64,000 bases of DNA from Saccharopolyspora kobensis (lineage in GTDB: Bacteria > Actinomycetota > Actinomycetes > Mycobacteriales > Pseudonocardiaceae). A program made the position numbers and the translations under genes. The stretch lies in the NCBI RefSeq assembly GCF_900108315.1, contig NZ_FNVB01000002.1, positions 372,001-436,000 on the forward strand, given 5' to 3'. The notes beneath the pieces were generated by a model. It was not told where the DNA came from and ran no database searches. It was given only the letters and a program-made list of their open reading frames with translations. Positions 52,874 to 60,936 of this stretch are shown in pieces (positions within the stretch are counted from its first letter, which is position 1; every line of letters begins with the position of its first letter).

Positions 52874-52956
52874 GCGGGCGCATTTCCCGCAGGTGGTAGC
52901 CCGTGGGCGCGTTGGGGTGCTATGACATGGCCGAGCGCGGAGCAAACGCGATGCCA

Positions 52957-53080
52957 ACCACAGTCCCGCTCAACCGCACATCAGGGGACGTGACGCAACC
53001 CAGCCGCAAGAAAACCCCAAAACGTAAGATCGACCCCGAAGCGCAACCACCACTGTGAATCTCGGAGAGGCGGAACTGTG
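52957..53080 (+). repeat. copy 3 of the ~120-bp dispersed 5'-module
   Basis: Aligns over its full length with 51413-51533 and with the complement of 5931-6050: AGTCCCGCTCAACCGCACA, ACGTGACGCAACCCAGCC, AAGAAAACCCC, ATCGACCCCGAAGCGCAACC, ACCACTGTGAATC and CGGAGAGGCGGAACTGTG. The last GTG (53078) is the start codon of the LacI regulator. Confidence 0.88.
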
Positions 53081-54085
53081 GGACCGATCCGGCCGACGAT
53101 CGCCGACGTCGCGCGGGCGGCCGGGGTGTCGCGCACGACCGTGTCGCACGCGCTCAACGGGATCGGCAAGGTCGACCCGCGCACGCGCGAGCGGGTGGTC
53201 CAGGCCGCCGCCGAACTCGGCTACCGCCCGAGCCTGCGCGCGCAGCGACTGCGCAGCGGCCAGTCGCGGACCATCGGCCTGGTGTCGTCGATGCCGGTAG
53301 CGGTGGCGGGCGGGCCGTCCAAGCTCGGCTTCTTCATGGAGGTCGCCGCAGCGGCGGCCGAGACCGCGATGCTCAGCGGCTTCGCGCTGGTCGTCGTGCC
53401 GCCGCTGGACACCGATCCGCCGCTGGACGCGCTGGACATCGACGGCGCGATCGTGATCGAGCCGGACCAGGACGACCCGACGACCAAGCGCCTGCAGTCC
53501 CGCGGAGTGCCGATCGTGACGATCGGCCCGCAGCAGGGCATGGACCTGCCGCACGTCGACCTGCGCGCGCCGCGGGTCGGGCGCCTGCTGCTGGAGCACC
53601 TGCGCGAGCAGGGCGCCCGCCGCATCGCGCTGCTGATGGGCAGCGGGCACCGCAGCTGGTACGTGGACCTGGCGGAGGTCTACGCGCGGTTCGCCCGGGA
53701 GCACGACATGCCGCCGCTGGTCGTGGAAGCCGACGAGTCCGGCGGTGAGGAGACCGGTCGGGAAGCCTGCGCGGAGCTGCTGGAGAAGCACCCCGACGTC
53801 GACGCGATCTGCGCGGCGGTGGACGCCTTCGCGCTCGGCGCGGTGCGCGCGGTGGCCGAGCGCGGCCTGCGCATCCCCGACGACGTGCGGGTGGCCACCC
53901 GCTACGACGGTGTGCGCGCCCGCACCAGCACCCCGACCCTGACCGCGGTGGACCTGAACCTCGCCCAAGCGGCGGCGAGCGCGGTCGAACTCCTGCTGGC
54001 GAACCTGAAGGGCACCGAGGTCCCGCAGGTGATCAGCAATCCCGATCCGCGCCTGGTCGTCCGCGAGTCGACCCGCCGGGGCTGA
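53078..54085 (+). CDS. LacI-family transcriptional regulator
   Basis: A 335-residue repressor. The N-terminal helix-turn-helix (PTIADVARAAGVSRTTVSHALNGIGKVDPRTRERVVQAAAELGYRPSLRAQRLRSG) includes the hinge helix. A periplasmic-binding-protein-like sensor domain follows (TIGLVSSMP, FALVVVPPLDTDPP, GVPIVTIGPQQ, ALLMGSGHRSWY, DAICAAVDAFALGAVRAVAERG). LacI members respond to sugars or nucleosides. The GTG start is provided by repeat copy 3. An SDR oxidoreductase follows 54 bp downstream and may be a target. Confidence 0.94.
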   Translation: MGPIRPTIADVARAAGVSRTTVSHALNGIGKVDPRTRERVVQAAAELGYRPSLRAQRLRSGQSRTIGLVSSMPVAVAGGPSKLGFFMEVAAAAAETAMLSGFALVVVPPLDTDPPLDALDIDGAIVIEPDQDDPTTKRLQSRGVPIVTIGPQQGMDLPHVDLRAPRVGRLLLEHLREQGARRIALLMGSGHRSWYVDLAEVYARFAREHDMPPLVVEADESGGEETGREACAELLEKHPDVDAICAAVDAFALGAVRAVAERGLRIPDDVRVATRYDGVRARTSTPTLTAVDLNLAQAAASAVELLLANLKGTEVPQVISNPDPRLVVRESTRRG

Positions 54086-54139
54086 CACAGCCGCGAATTC
54101 CGGCCAGGAAACGGCCACAACTGGCGGGACGATCGCGGC

Positions 54140-54862
54140 ATGGCACTTCACGGAAGAACAGCAGTCGTCACCGGTGGCTCCCGCGGCATCGGGCGGGCGA
54201 TCGTGCAGCGCTTGACCGCCGAAGGCGCGAAGGTGCTGTTCGGCCACGTCCGCGACGAAGCCGCCGCCGAGGCGCTCAGCGCCGACACCGGAGCGCGGGC
54301 AGAACTCGTCGACGTGGGCGAAACCGACCAGGTGGCAAGGCTCTTCGCCGCCGCCGAGGAACACCTGGGCGAGCTGGACATCCTGGTCAACAACGCCGGA
54401 ATCCCGGGCACCACGCCGTTCCTGGACATCTCCGAGGCCGAGTACGACCGGATCATGGCGGTCAACGCGAAGGGAATCTTCCTGGCGATGCAGCACGCGG
54501 CGCGGCGGATGCGCAGCGGCGGGCGGATCGTGAACATCTCCTCGATGAGCACCGCGTGGGCCGGCCCGGGCGAATCCGCTTACGCCGCGAGCAAGGCCGC
54601 CGTCGAACAGCTCACGCAGGTCGCGGCCAAGGAGCTCGGTCCGCGCGGGATCACCGTCAACGCGGTCTCCCCCGGCCCCACCGACACCGACCTGCTGCGC
54701 GGCGCGATCGGCCCGGAGGCCATCGCCGCGACCGAGCACATGACGCCCCTCGGCAGGCTCGGGAAGCCGGCGGACATCGCCGACGTGGTGGCCTTCCTCG
54801 TCGGCCCCGACGCGCACTGGGTGACGGGCCAGAACATCCGCGCCACCGGCGGACTGGTCTGA
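54140..54862 (+). CDS. SDR-family oxidoreductase, FabG-like
   Basis: A 240-residue classical short-chain dehydrogenase: TGGSRGIGRAI cofactor loop, NNAGIPG, Ser in IVNISSMSTAW, YAASKAAVEQL with the catalytic Tyr and Lys, and PGPTDTDLL. The GHVRD segment after strand 2 has a basic residue that favours NADP(H). It reduces or oxidises a carbonyl or alcohol; the substrate is open. It lies just downstream of the LacI regulator in the same direction. Confidence 0.93.
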   Translation: MALHGRTAVVTGGSRGIGRAIVQRLTAEGAKVLFGHVRDEAAAEALSADTGARAELVDVGETDQVARLFAAAEEHLGELDILVNNAGIPGTTPFLDISEAEYDRIMAVNAKGIFLAMQHAARRMRSGGRIVNISSMSTAWAGPGESAYAASKAAVEQLTQVAAKELGPRGITVNAVSPGPTDTDLLRGAIGPEAIAATEHMTPLGRLGKPADIADVVAFLVGPDAHWVTGQNIRATGGLV

Positions 54863-54927
54863 CCCCGCTCCGCGCGGGCCGCCGAGGGCCGATTTCGTAC
54901 GAATCGACCTGTCCCGGGGTGTCGTCC

Positions 54928-55749
54928 TCAGCGCCAGGTATCGACCGTGATCGGGTCGCCGACGGCGAGCGTTCCGGTGCGCAGGACGGCGAACTTCGCG
55001 CCGAAAGCGATGCCCTGGTCCGGAATCCGGCGGTAGCCGGCGAGCGTGCGCAGGGGCTCCGGGCCGTCGCGGAGCCCGGCCTCCTGGTCGACCGTGGTGA
55101 CCGCGCAGCGGATCGCGAGCTTGGTGAAGCCCAGCACCGCGTCGCCGATCGTGATGCGCCCGGCGCGGTCCTCGGTGTGCGGCTCGCTCCAGCCCTCGAT
55201 CACGATGTTGGGGCGGAAGCGGTCCACCGGCACCGGGCGGGGCGCGCGCTCGTCGAGCCGGTCCAATGAGGACCGCGACAGGACGTGCACCGCGGAGCTG
55301 TCGGCATATCCGGATGTTCCGGGGATCTCGCCGTCGGTGACGCGGTCGTGCTCCGGCGGCACCCGCACCAACCTGCTGCGGGCTCCGAGCAGCTCGGAGA
55401 GCCACTCCGCGACGGCATCGCCCTGGTCGATCCCGCGGTATCCGGTGTTGAAGAGACGCACGTCCCGGCGCGGACCGGTCACGTCGACGTCCACTCCGAT
55501 CGAACCGGCACCGGGCGCGCTCAGCTCCAGCCGGTCACCGCTGATCACCGGCTGGATCCGCGCGAGCCGGGGCCACCGGCGCTGCGTCCGGAACGCACCG
55601 TCGTCGTCGACGACCATGAAGGTCCGGTCGTGCGCCAGGCCGGCCTCGGTCAGCGGGAAGCTCCGGGCGGGCATCCCGGCGCAGCCCTTCACCGGGTAGC
55701 TCACCAGAGTCGCGATCTTCGCTGCGGTCCGCGGAATTCCGGTCGGCAC
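54928..55749 (-). CDS. MOSC-domain protein
   Basis: A 273-residue protein with a MOSC_N beta-barrel (KIATLVSYPVKGCAGMPARSFPLTEAGLAHDRTFMVVDDDGAFRTQRRWPRLARIQP) and a MOSC domain (SSAVHVLSRSSLDRL, VDRFRPNIVIEG, and LAIRCAVTTVDQEAG with the conserved Cys). MOSC proteins, such as YcbX and mARC relatives, bind the molybdenum cofactor and reduce N-hydroxylated compounds. The GTG at 55749 has GGAGGTG upstream; the longer open frame lacks homology. Confidence 0.92.
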   Translation of the reverse strand: MPTGIPRTAAKIATLVSYPVKGCAGMPARSFPLTEAGLAHDRTFMVVDDDGAFRTQRRWPRLARIQPVISGDRLELSAPGAGSIGVDVDVTGPRRDVRLFNTGYRGIDQGDAVAEWLSELLGARSRLVRVPPEHDRVTDGEIPGTSGYADSSAVHVLSRSSLDRLDERAPRPVPVDRFRPNIVIEGWSEPHTEDRAGRITIGDAVLGFTKLAIRCAVTTVDQEAGLRDGPEPLRTLAGYRRIPDQGIAFGAKFAVLRTGTLAVGDPITVDTWR

Positions 55750-55916
55750 AGGACACCTCCGATCACATGAGGCACCCTTTCCGACGCTCGCGCCGATCGA
55801 GCGTGGCGGGCCGACGCCCGTTGCAGCGCCTCTCGACCGGCGCGGCCAGGATAACAGCGGTTGATCTTGCCGCACCAACGGTTTTCAGCACCCGGGATGC
55901 CACCGGCGACCCCGGT

Positions 55917-56393
55917 GTGAAACGATTTCAGGTGTTTCACGTCGTGTTCTACCACCCGGAGATCCCCGGCAACGCGGGCAACGCGATCCGCATGGCGGCC
56001 GGCTCCGGCTGCGCCCTGCACCTGATCGAACCCCTCGGGTTCTCCGTGGAGGACGCGAAGCTGCGCCGGGCCGGGCTCGACTACCACGACCGGGCCGCCC
56101 TGCACGTCCACCCGGACCTCGACGCGGCGTGGCAGGAGCTGCGGCCGCAGCGGGTCATCGCCTTCACCTCGAAGGCCGAGCGCTCCTACGAGACGGTCGC
56201 CTACCGGCCGGGCGACGTGCTGCTGTTCGGCCCGGAGTCCACCGGTCTGCCCGACGAGGTCCTCGCCGATGTGACGCTCCGGGTCCGCATCCCGATGCTG
56301 CCCGGGATCCGCTCGATGAACCTCGCCAACTCGGCCGCGGTCGCCGTCTACGAAGCCTGGCGCCAGCAGGGCTTCAGCTCGGGATCGGACTAG
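55917..56393 (+). CDS. trmL: tRNA (cytidine/uridine-34-2'-O)-methyltransferase TrmL-like
   Basis: A 158-residue SPOUT methyltransferase that methylates the wobble ribose of certain leucine tRNAs. FHVVFYHPEIPGNAGNAIRMAAGSGCALHLIEPLGF, LLFGPESTGLPDEVL, and the knot segment VRIPMLPGIRSMNLANSAAVAVYEAWRQ are diagnostic. The start is uncertain: GTG at 55917 (used here) or GTG at 55932, which would begin at FHVVFYHPE like most family members. Neither has a strong Shine-Dalgarno. Its 3' end overlaps the convergent membrane-protein gene by 20 bp. Confidence 0.92.
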   Translation: MKRFQVFHVVFYHPEIPGNAGNAIRMAAGSGCALHLIEPLGFSVEDAKLRRAGLDYHDRAALHVHPDLDAAWQELRPQRVIAFTSKAERSYETVAYRPGDVLLFGPESTGLPDEVLADVTLRVRIPMLPGIRSMNLANSAAVAVYEAWRQQGFSSGSD

Positions 56394-57084
56394 CGCTCCG
56401 CCGGGCCCACGGCCAGGTCAGCAGCGCCCAGCCGGCCAGCCCGACGGCCGCCGCCACGCCCAGGTACCAGGGCCAGCCGCCCATCAGGTCGAGCAGCGAC
56501 GGGTTGTCCGGCTTCCTGCTGACGAAGCCGTAGTTGGTGCCCGCCCAGGAGTTGAACGCCAGCACCGCCGCGCCCCAGCCGAGCGTCACCGCCGCGGCGA
56601 ACCGGTAACCGCGCCAGCTCGGCCGGATCCCGACGCCCCAGGTCAGGTACGCCGCCGTCCAGATGACCAGCAGGTGCTGCCCCCAGAACTCGATGAAGTC
56701 GACGTGCGGGAAGTCCGGGGCGTCGAACGCCGGGGTGACCAGCGCCTGCGGGGTCAGCGTCAGGCCCCAGTAGTAGACCAGCGCGCAGGCCGGCGGCTGC
56801 CGCGTCCACAGCGCGAGCGCGGCGACCATCCAGGCGAGGTCGCACAGGTGCAGCGGCAGCGACTCGCCGACGTCCCACTGCGCGGGCAGCTGCCGGTAGA
56901 CCAGCAGCGGCACGTTGAACAGCAGGATCACCACGGCGAGAGTTCGCGCGAACAGCTCCGACGTCCGCGGATCGCGCTGCCACCGCCCGACCGCGACGAA
57001 GGCCACGGCGCCGACGACGATCAACGCCATGAGCGCCCAGTGCGACGGACCGTACGGAACGAACCTGTCCGCGAGCGACCCCAC
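56374..57084 (-). CDS. TIGR02206-type membrane protein
   Basis: A 236-residue protein with about seven membrane segments; the block LPLHLCDLAWMVAALALWTRQPPACALVYYWGLTLTPQALVTPAF and the NYGFVSRKPDNPSLLDLMGGWPWYL loop are characteristic of the TIGR02206/YwaF family, whose function is unknown. The GTG at 57084 is preferred; a TTG start at 57111 would lie inside the AT-rich palindrome at 57101-57146. The palindrome sits where the promoter or leader should be. Confidence 0.85.
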   Translation of the reverse strand: MGSLADRFVPYGPSHWALMALIVVGAVAFVAVGRWQRDPRTSELFARTLAVVILLFNVPLLVYRQLPAQWDVGESLPLHLCDLAWMVAALALWTRQPPACALVYYWGLTLTPQALVTPAFDAPDFPHVDFIEFWGQHLLVIWTAAYLTWGVGIRPSWRGYRFAAAVTLGWGAAVLAFNSWAGTNYGFVSRKPDNPSLLDLMGGWPWYLGVAAAVGLAGWALLTWPWARRSASPIPS

Positions 57085-57100
57085 GCCCCCAGCGTAATCG

Positions 57101-57146
57101 CGCGATTTCAATTGAAATCAGACGTCTGATTTCAATTGAAATCGCG
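57101..57146. repeat. perfect 46-bp AT-rich palindrome c (TTCAATTGAA core)
   Basis: Two exact 23-bp arms (57101-57123 and 57124-57146) meet without a loop at GAC/GTC. Each arm carries ATTTCAATTGAAAT. It lies 17 bp upstream of the membrane-protein start and 56 bp downstream of the metK terminator. It shares the arm and the AGACGTC centre with 37913-37962. Confidence 0.92.
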
Positions 57147-57201
57147 AACCGCCCACTGCCGGTCGGCTTCTCCGCACCGACGCCCTCCGGCCCGGAGCGC
57201 A

Positions 57202-57234
57202 CGAAGGGCACCTCCGAGCCGGAGGTGCCCTTCG
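57202..57234 (-). terminator. terminator of metK
   Basis: Perfect 14-bp arms CGAAGGGCACCTCC (57202-57215) and its complement (57221-57234) with a five-base loop, beginning 14 bp after the metK stop on the minus strand. Confidence 0.88.
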
Positions 57235-57247
57235 CCGAACGAGGAGA

Positions 57248-58450
57248 TCAGATGTTGGCCGCGGCCTTCAGCGCGTCGGCCCGGTCCGTGCGCTCCCAGG
57301 GGAGGTCGAGGTCCGGGCGGCCGAAGTGGCCGTACGCCGCGGTCGGCGCGTAGATCGGCCGCAGCAGGTCCAGGTCGCGGATGATCGCCGCCGGGCGCAG
57401 GTCGAAGACCTCGTTGATCGCCGACTGGATGCGGGCCGGGTCGACGTTCTCGGTGCCGAAGGTCTCCACGAACAGGCCCACCGGGGCCGCCTTGCCGATC
57501 GCGTACGCCACCTGCACCTCGATCCGGCTGGCCAGACCGGCGGCGATGGCGTTCTTGGCCACCCACCGCGTCGCGTAGGCCGCCGAGCGGTCGACCTTCG
57601 ACGGGTCCTTGCCGGAGAACGCGCCACCGCCGTGGCGGGCCATGCCGCCGTAGGTGTCGACGATGATCTTGCGGCCGGTCAGGCCCGCGTCGCCCATCGG
57701 ACCACCGACCACGAACCGGCCGGTCGGGTTGACCAGCAGGCGCGTGTCGGAGGTGTCGATGTCGAGCTGCCCGATCTCCGGCCCGACCACCTGGTCCTTG
57801 ATGTCCACCGCGAGCATCGAGTCCAGGTCGATGTCCGCCGCGTGCTGCGTCGAGAGCACCACCGTGTCCAGCCGAACGGCCTGGTCACCGGCGTACTCGA
57901 TGGTCACCTGCGTCTTGCCGTCCGGGCGCAGGTACGGCAGCACGCCGTCCTTGCGGACCTTGGTCAGCCGCCGCGACAGGCGGTGCGCCAGCGCGATCGG
58001 CAGGGGCATGAGCTCGTCGGTGTCGGTGCAGGCGTAGCCGAACATCAGGCCCTGGTCGCCGGCGCCCTGCTTGTCGATCTCGTCGTCGGCACCTTCGACG
58101 CGCGCCTCGTGCGCGGTGTCCACGCCCTGCGCGATGTCGGGCGACTGCGAGCCGATCGCGACGTTGACGCCGCAGGACGCGCCGTCGAAGCCCTTCGCGG
58201 AGGAGTCGTAGCCGATCTCCAGGATCTTCTCCCGGACGATGGTCGGGATGTCGGCGTAGGCAGTGGTGGTCACCTCACCGGCGACGTGCACCTGTCCGGT
58301 GGTCACCAGGGTCTCGACCGCCACGCGCGACCTGGGGTCCTGGGCCAACAACGCGTCCAACACGGCGTCGCTGATCGCATCGCAGATCTTGTCCGGGTGT
58401 CCCTCGGTCACCGATTCACTGGTGAACAACCTGCGGTTGATCTCACTCAC
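57248..58450 (-). CDS. metK: S-adenosylmethionine synthetase
   Basis: A 400-residue enzyme making SAM from methionine and [30 protein letters not shown] (GHPDK at 17-21), [16 protein letters not shown], the glycine-rich P-loop segment [19 protein letters not shown], and [27 protein letters not shown]. All substrate residues appear intact. It lies 75 bp downstream of the betaine methyltransferase gene in the same direction, not next to priA as in many actinobacteria. Three SAM are consumed per betaine made, so coupling the two genes supplies the methyl donor. Confidence 0.97.
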   Translation of the reverse strand: MSEINRRLFTSESVTEGHPDKICDAISDAVLDALLAQDPRSRVAVETLVTTGQVHVAGEVTTTAYADIPTIVREKILEIGYDSSAKGFDGASCGVNVAIGSQSPDIAQGVDTAHEARVEGADDEIDKQGAGDQGLMFGYACTDTDELMPLPIALAHRLSRRLTKVRKDGVLPYLRPDGKTQVTIEYAGDQAVRLDTVVLSTQHAADIDLDSMLAVDIKDQVVGPEIGQLDIDTSDTRLLVNPTGRFVVGGPMGDAGLTGRKIIVDTYGGMARHGGGAFSGKDPSKVDRSAAYATRWVAKNAIAAGLASRIEVQVAYAIGKAAPVGLFVETFGTENVDPARIQSAINEVFDLRPAAIIRDLDLLRPIYAPTAAYGHFGRPDLDLPWERTDRADALKAAANI

Positions 58451-58525
58451 GACTGCTCCTCACCTCACACTGCTGCGGCATTGATCCTTGCGTACGGCGG
58501 TGACCATTTACGGCACCGGGGGGTC

Positions 58526-60229
58526 TCAGGCCCGGGCGTGGATGATGCCCCAGGCCAGGTTGCCCGCTTCGCCACCGGAGACCCAGTTCTTCAGACCGGC
58601 CTTCATCCTGGTCCGGTACTCGTCACTGATCTTGTCGGAGAGCTCTGACTCCTTGCTCTCCAGAACCTCTAGCACACGCCCGTAGTGGATAGGCAGAAAG
58701 CGGGTCAAGTCCTCGAAGTCGAAGGTCTGCAGCCCGAGCCGGGCCAGCTCGCGGCGGTAGAAGGCCGGCGAGCCCATGGTGTCCAGGCTGAGCCGGTCCA
58801 GGATCGGGCCGAGGTCCTTGAGCCGGGCGCCGTCGGCGGCCATCGGGTCGGTGAAGAGGAACGAACCGCCGGGCTTGAGCACGCGGGTCACCTCCTCCAG
58901 CACCCGCTCGCGGTCACCGCTGTGCAGGATCGCGTCCTGCGACCAGACGATGTCGAAGGCGTTGTCCTGGAACGGGATGTCCTCGAAAGAACCGTCCTTG
59001 ACCTCGATCAGCTCGTCGAGGCCCGCGGCCCGGTTGAACTCCGCGTTGCGGGCGTTCTCCACCTCGCTGAGGTTCAGGCAGGACACCTTGCAGCCGTAGG
59101 TGGCGGCCAGGTGCCGGGCCGCGCCGCCGTAGCCGGAGCCGATGTCGAGGATGCGGGTGTCCGGGGTGATCTCGACCTTGGCCGCCATCCGCTCCACGGT
59201 CCGGCGGGACGCGGCGTCGATGTCCTCGTCCGGCGTCTCGTAGATGCCGACGTGGATGTCGTTGCCGCCCCACACGTGGTAGTAGAAGTTGTCGGCGTCC
59301 GCCGAGTTGTAGTAGTCGCGGGCGGTGTGCACCGCGGTGGAGTAGACGTCGGAGAGCTCCTCGTCCGGCCGGTACTTCTTCTCCGCGACGTGGATGAAGA
59401 AGTCCGGTTCGGCGTCGTGGTAGGTCTCCTGGAAGTCGCCGTAGGTGTCGATCCGCTGGAAGCCGACCTCGCGCATGAGCCTGCGGACGTAGTTCTTCCG
59501 CAGCGGGTACATGTTCAGGAAGAATTCAGATTTGTCCGGGAACGTGTACTTGAAGCGGGCCAGACCCTCGTCGATGTAATCCGGTTCCGCGGAAACGTCC
59601 TCACCGGCGTAGTAGTAGGTGTGCTTCGAGGAAAATCCGTCGTCCAGAATGGAGTCGTAATTCCGCTGGTCGATGATCAGCACGCCGTCGTGCTTGAGCA
59701 TCGCGTAGAACTCGGCGAGCGCTTTGCGCCGATCCCGTTCGGAGAACAGGTGCGTGAACGAATTTCCCAGACAGATGATCGCGTCGTACTCACCGTGGAC
59801 GTCACGATTCAGCCAGCGCCAATCCGCGTGCACCACGCGCAGGATGTGGCCGCCGTAGGTCAGCCCGTTGCTGAAGGCCTTGGCCAGCATCTGCGGGCTG
59901 CCGTCGGCGCTGACCGCGTCGAAACCCTCCTCCAGCAGCCGCACCGAGTGGAAACCCGTGCCGGTGGCCACGTCGAGCACCGAGCGAACACCGCGGGCCT
60001 TGAGCTGGTCGATGAAGAACGAGCCTTCGCTCTCGTAGCGCTTCTTCCAGTCGATGAGCTCGTCCCACTTCTCCACGAAGCTGCCGACGTACTCGTGGGT
60101 GTAGTGGTCCGACTCCCGCACATCCAACGGATTCTCGCCGAACACCTGCTCCTCGCGCGCCACCAGATCGGCGGTATCCGGAGTTCCGGTGCCTGCGCTG
60201 GAGTCCAGGTCGTCCACGCTCTTGGCCAT
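58526..60229 (-). CDS. fused glycine/sarcosine and sarcosine/dimethylglycine N-methyltransferase
   Basis: A 567-residue two-domain enzyme making glycine betaine from glycine by three SAM-dependent methylations. Domain 1 (about 1-270) is the glycine/sarcosine methyltransferase: YVGSFVEKWDELIDWKKRYESEGSFFIDQLKARG, SVLDVATGTGFHSVRLLEEGFDAVSADGSPQML (motif I near residue 83) and ICLGNSFTHLF. Domain 2 (about 310-567) is the dimethylglycine methyltransferase: VWGGNDIHVGIYETPDEDI, ILDIGSGYGGAARHLA (near 360), DIVWSQDAILHSGDRERVLEEV. The fused form is known from Actinopolyspora. GGGAG precedes the ATG. The central part (59.5-59.85 kb) is less G+C-rich than its neighbours. Confidence 0.95.
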   Translation of the reverse strand: MAKSVDDLDSSAGTGTPDTADLVAREEQVFGENPLDVRESDHYTHEYVGSFVEKWDELIDWKKRYESEGSFFIDQLKARGVRSVLDVATGTGFHSVRLLEEGFDAVSADGSPQMLAKAFSNGLTYGGHILRVVHADWRWLNRDVHGEYDAIICLGNSFTHLFSERDRRKALAEFYAMLKHDGVLIIDQRNYDSILDDGFSSKHTYYYAGEDVSAEPDYIDEGLARFKYTFPDKSEFFLNMYPLRKNYVRRLMREVGFQRIDTYGDFQETYHDAEPDFFIHVAEKKYRPDEELSDVYSTAVHTARDYYNSADADNFYYHVWGGNDIHVGIYETPDEDIDAASRRTVERMAAKVEITPDTRILDIGSGYGGAARHLAATYGCKVSCLNLSEVENARNAEFNRAAGLDELIEVKDGSFEDIPFQDNAFDIVWSQDAILHSGDRERVLEEVTRVLKPGGSFLFTDPMAADGARLKDLGPILDRLSLDTMGSPAFYRRELARLGLQTFDFEDLTRFLPIHYGRVLEVLESKESELSDKISDEYRTRMKAGLKNWVSGGEAGNLAWGIIHARA

Positions 60230-60936
60230 GCTTCACTCCCACCACTCACGTTGGTCATGCACCACCGGACACAACTCGAGCACGCGAAAATCCACACCCG
60301 AGCTCGTCCGTGGCCGTGCTGGGTCGCCACTGCGAAAAAGGCAACACCTCAGACCGGCGCGGGCAGCCGAGAAACGCTCAAGGCCGCAATCGCAACGCCG
60401 ATCGCACTCGATCGGCATCTTTGCCGATCGGCGCTGACGCGGAATTCCTGCGTCGGTTAACTAACCTAGGCGAAGGAGATCTCAAAGCAAGCGTACGAAC
60501 GTGTGACGCTAATCACCGGAATGCGATGATAGCGTGATTCGAAAAGTCACCCTGGGTGAATGAATGCGCTGCCACCAGCGCCGATTCAGCCCATTTGCGC
60601 GGAGGGTAACGATTGGGCACGTGCAGATCGTCACGAAGTTGTGTACAATCCGCGCCTATCCGCTTACCACGGCAACTGAATACTTCGCAACCCGCGTGTC
60701 GATTAAGAATTCGAAAATGAGGCGACACGGCGGTTGACCGCTTCCCTCTTCAAGGATTCCATCGCGACGCGGACCCAGGATGTTACGATGTCCGTCCGCG
60801 CGGCGCGACCGCTTTCCGCCAAGCGGGCGCACGCCCGCCGCACCACCCCCAGTCCGCTCCCCCGCCCGGCCCACCGGAACCCACCGGAGGGCCGCATCGA
60901 AGAGTGGCACGCACCGGGGGTGCGCGCCACTCGACG
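60230..60936. other. 707-bp AT-richer regulatory space upstream of the betaine operon
   Basis: No gene is supported between the convergent acyl-CoA synthetase end region and the methyltransferase start. From about 60420 to 60780 the DNA is clearly less G+C-rich than the rest of the window, with GTTAACTAACC, GTGTACAATCC, GATTAAGAATTCG and TGTTACGATG. Around 60398-60430 the word GCCGATCG and close variants are repeated (GATCGGCATCT, GCCGATCGGC), giving local inverted repeats. The length and composition suggest a complex, osmotically controlled promoter or leader for the gsdmt-metK operon. No known riboswitch was recognised. Confidence 0.5.

Noticed and set aside
52895-52950. Further member of the GTGAGTG hairpin family after lysA
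   Set aside because: CCGTGGGCGCGTTGGGGTGC resembles one arm, but the complementary arm is missing. It may be a decayed copy and is not annotated.
60230-60600. Cyclic di-AMP (ydaO-type) riboswitch before the betaine methyltransferase
   Set aside because: Considered because this class controls osmolyte genes, but the conserved blocks could not be found by eye.
60513-60728. 71-codon minus-strand ORF in the region upstream of the betaine operon
   Set aside because: No ribosome-binding site, no recognisable family, and located in AT-richer regulatory DNA.
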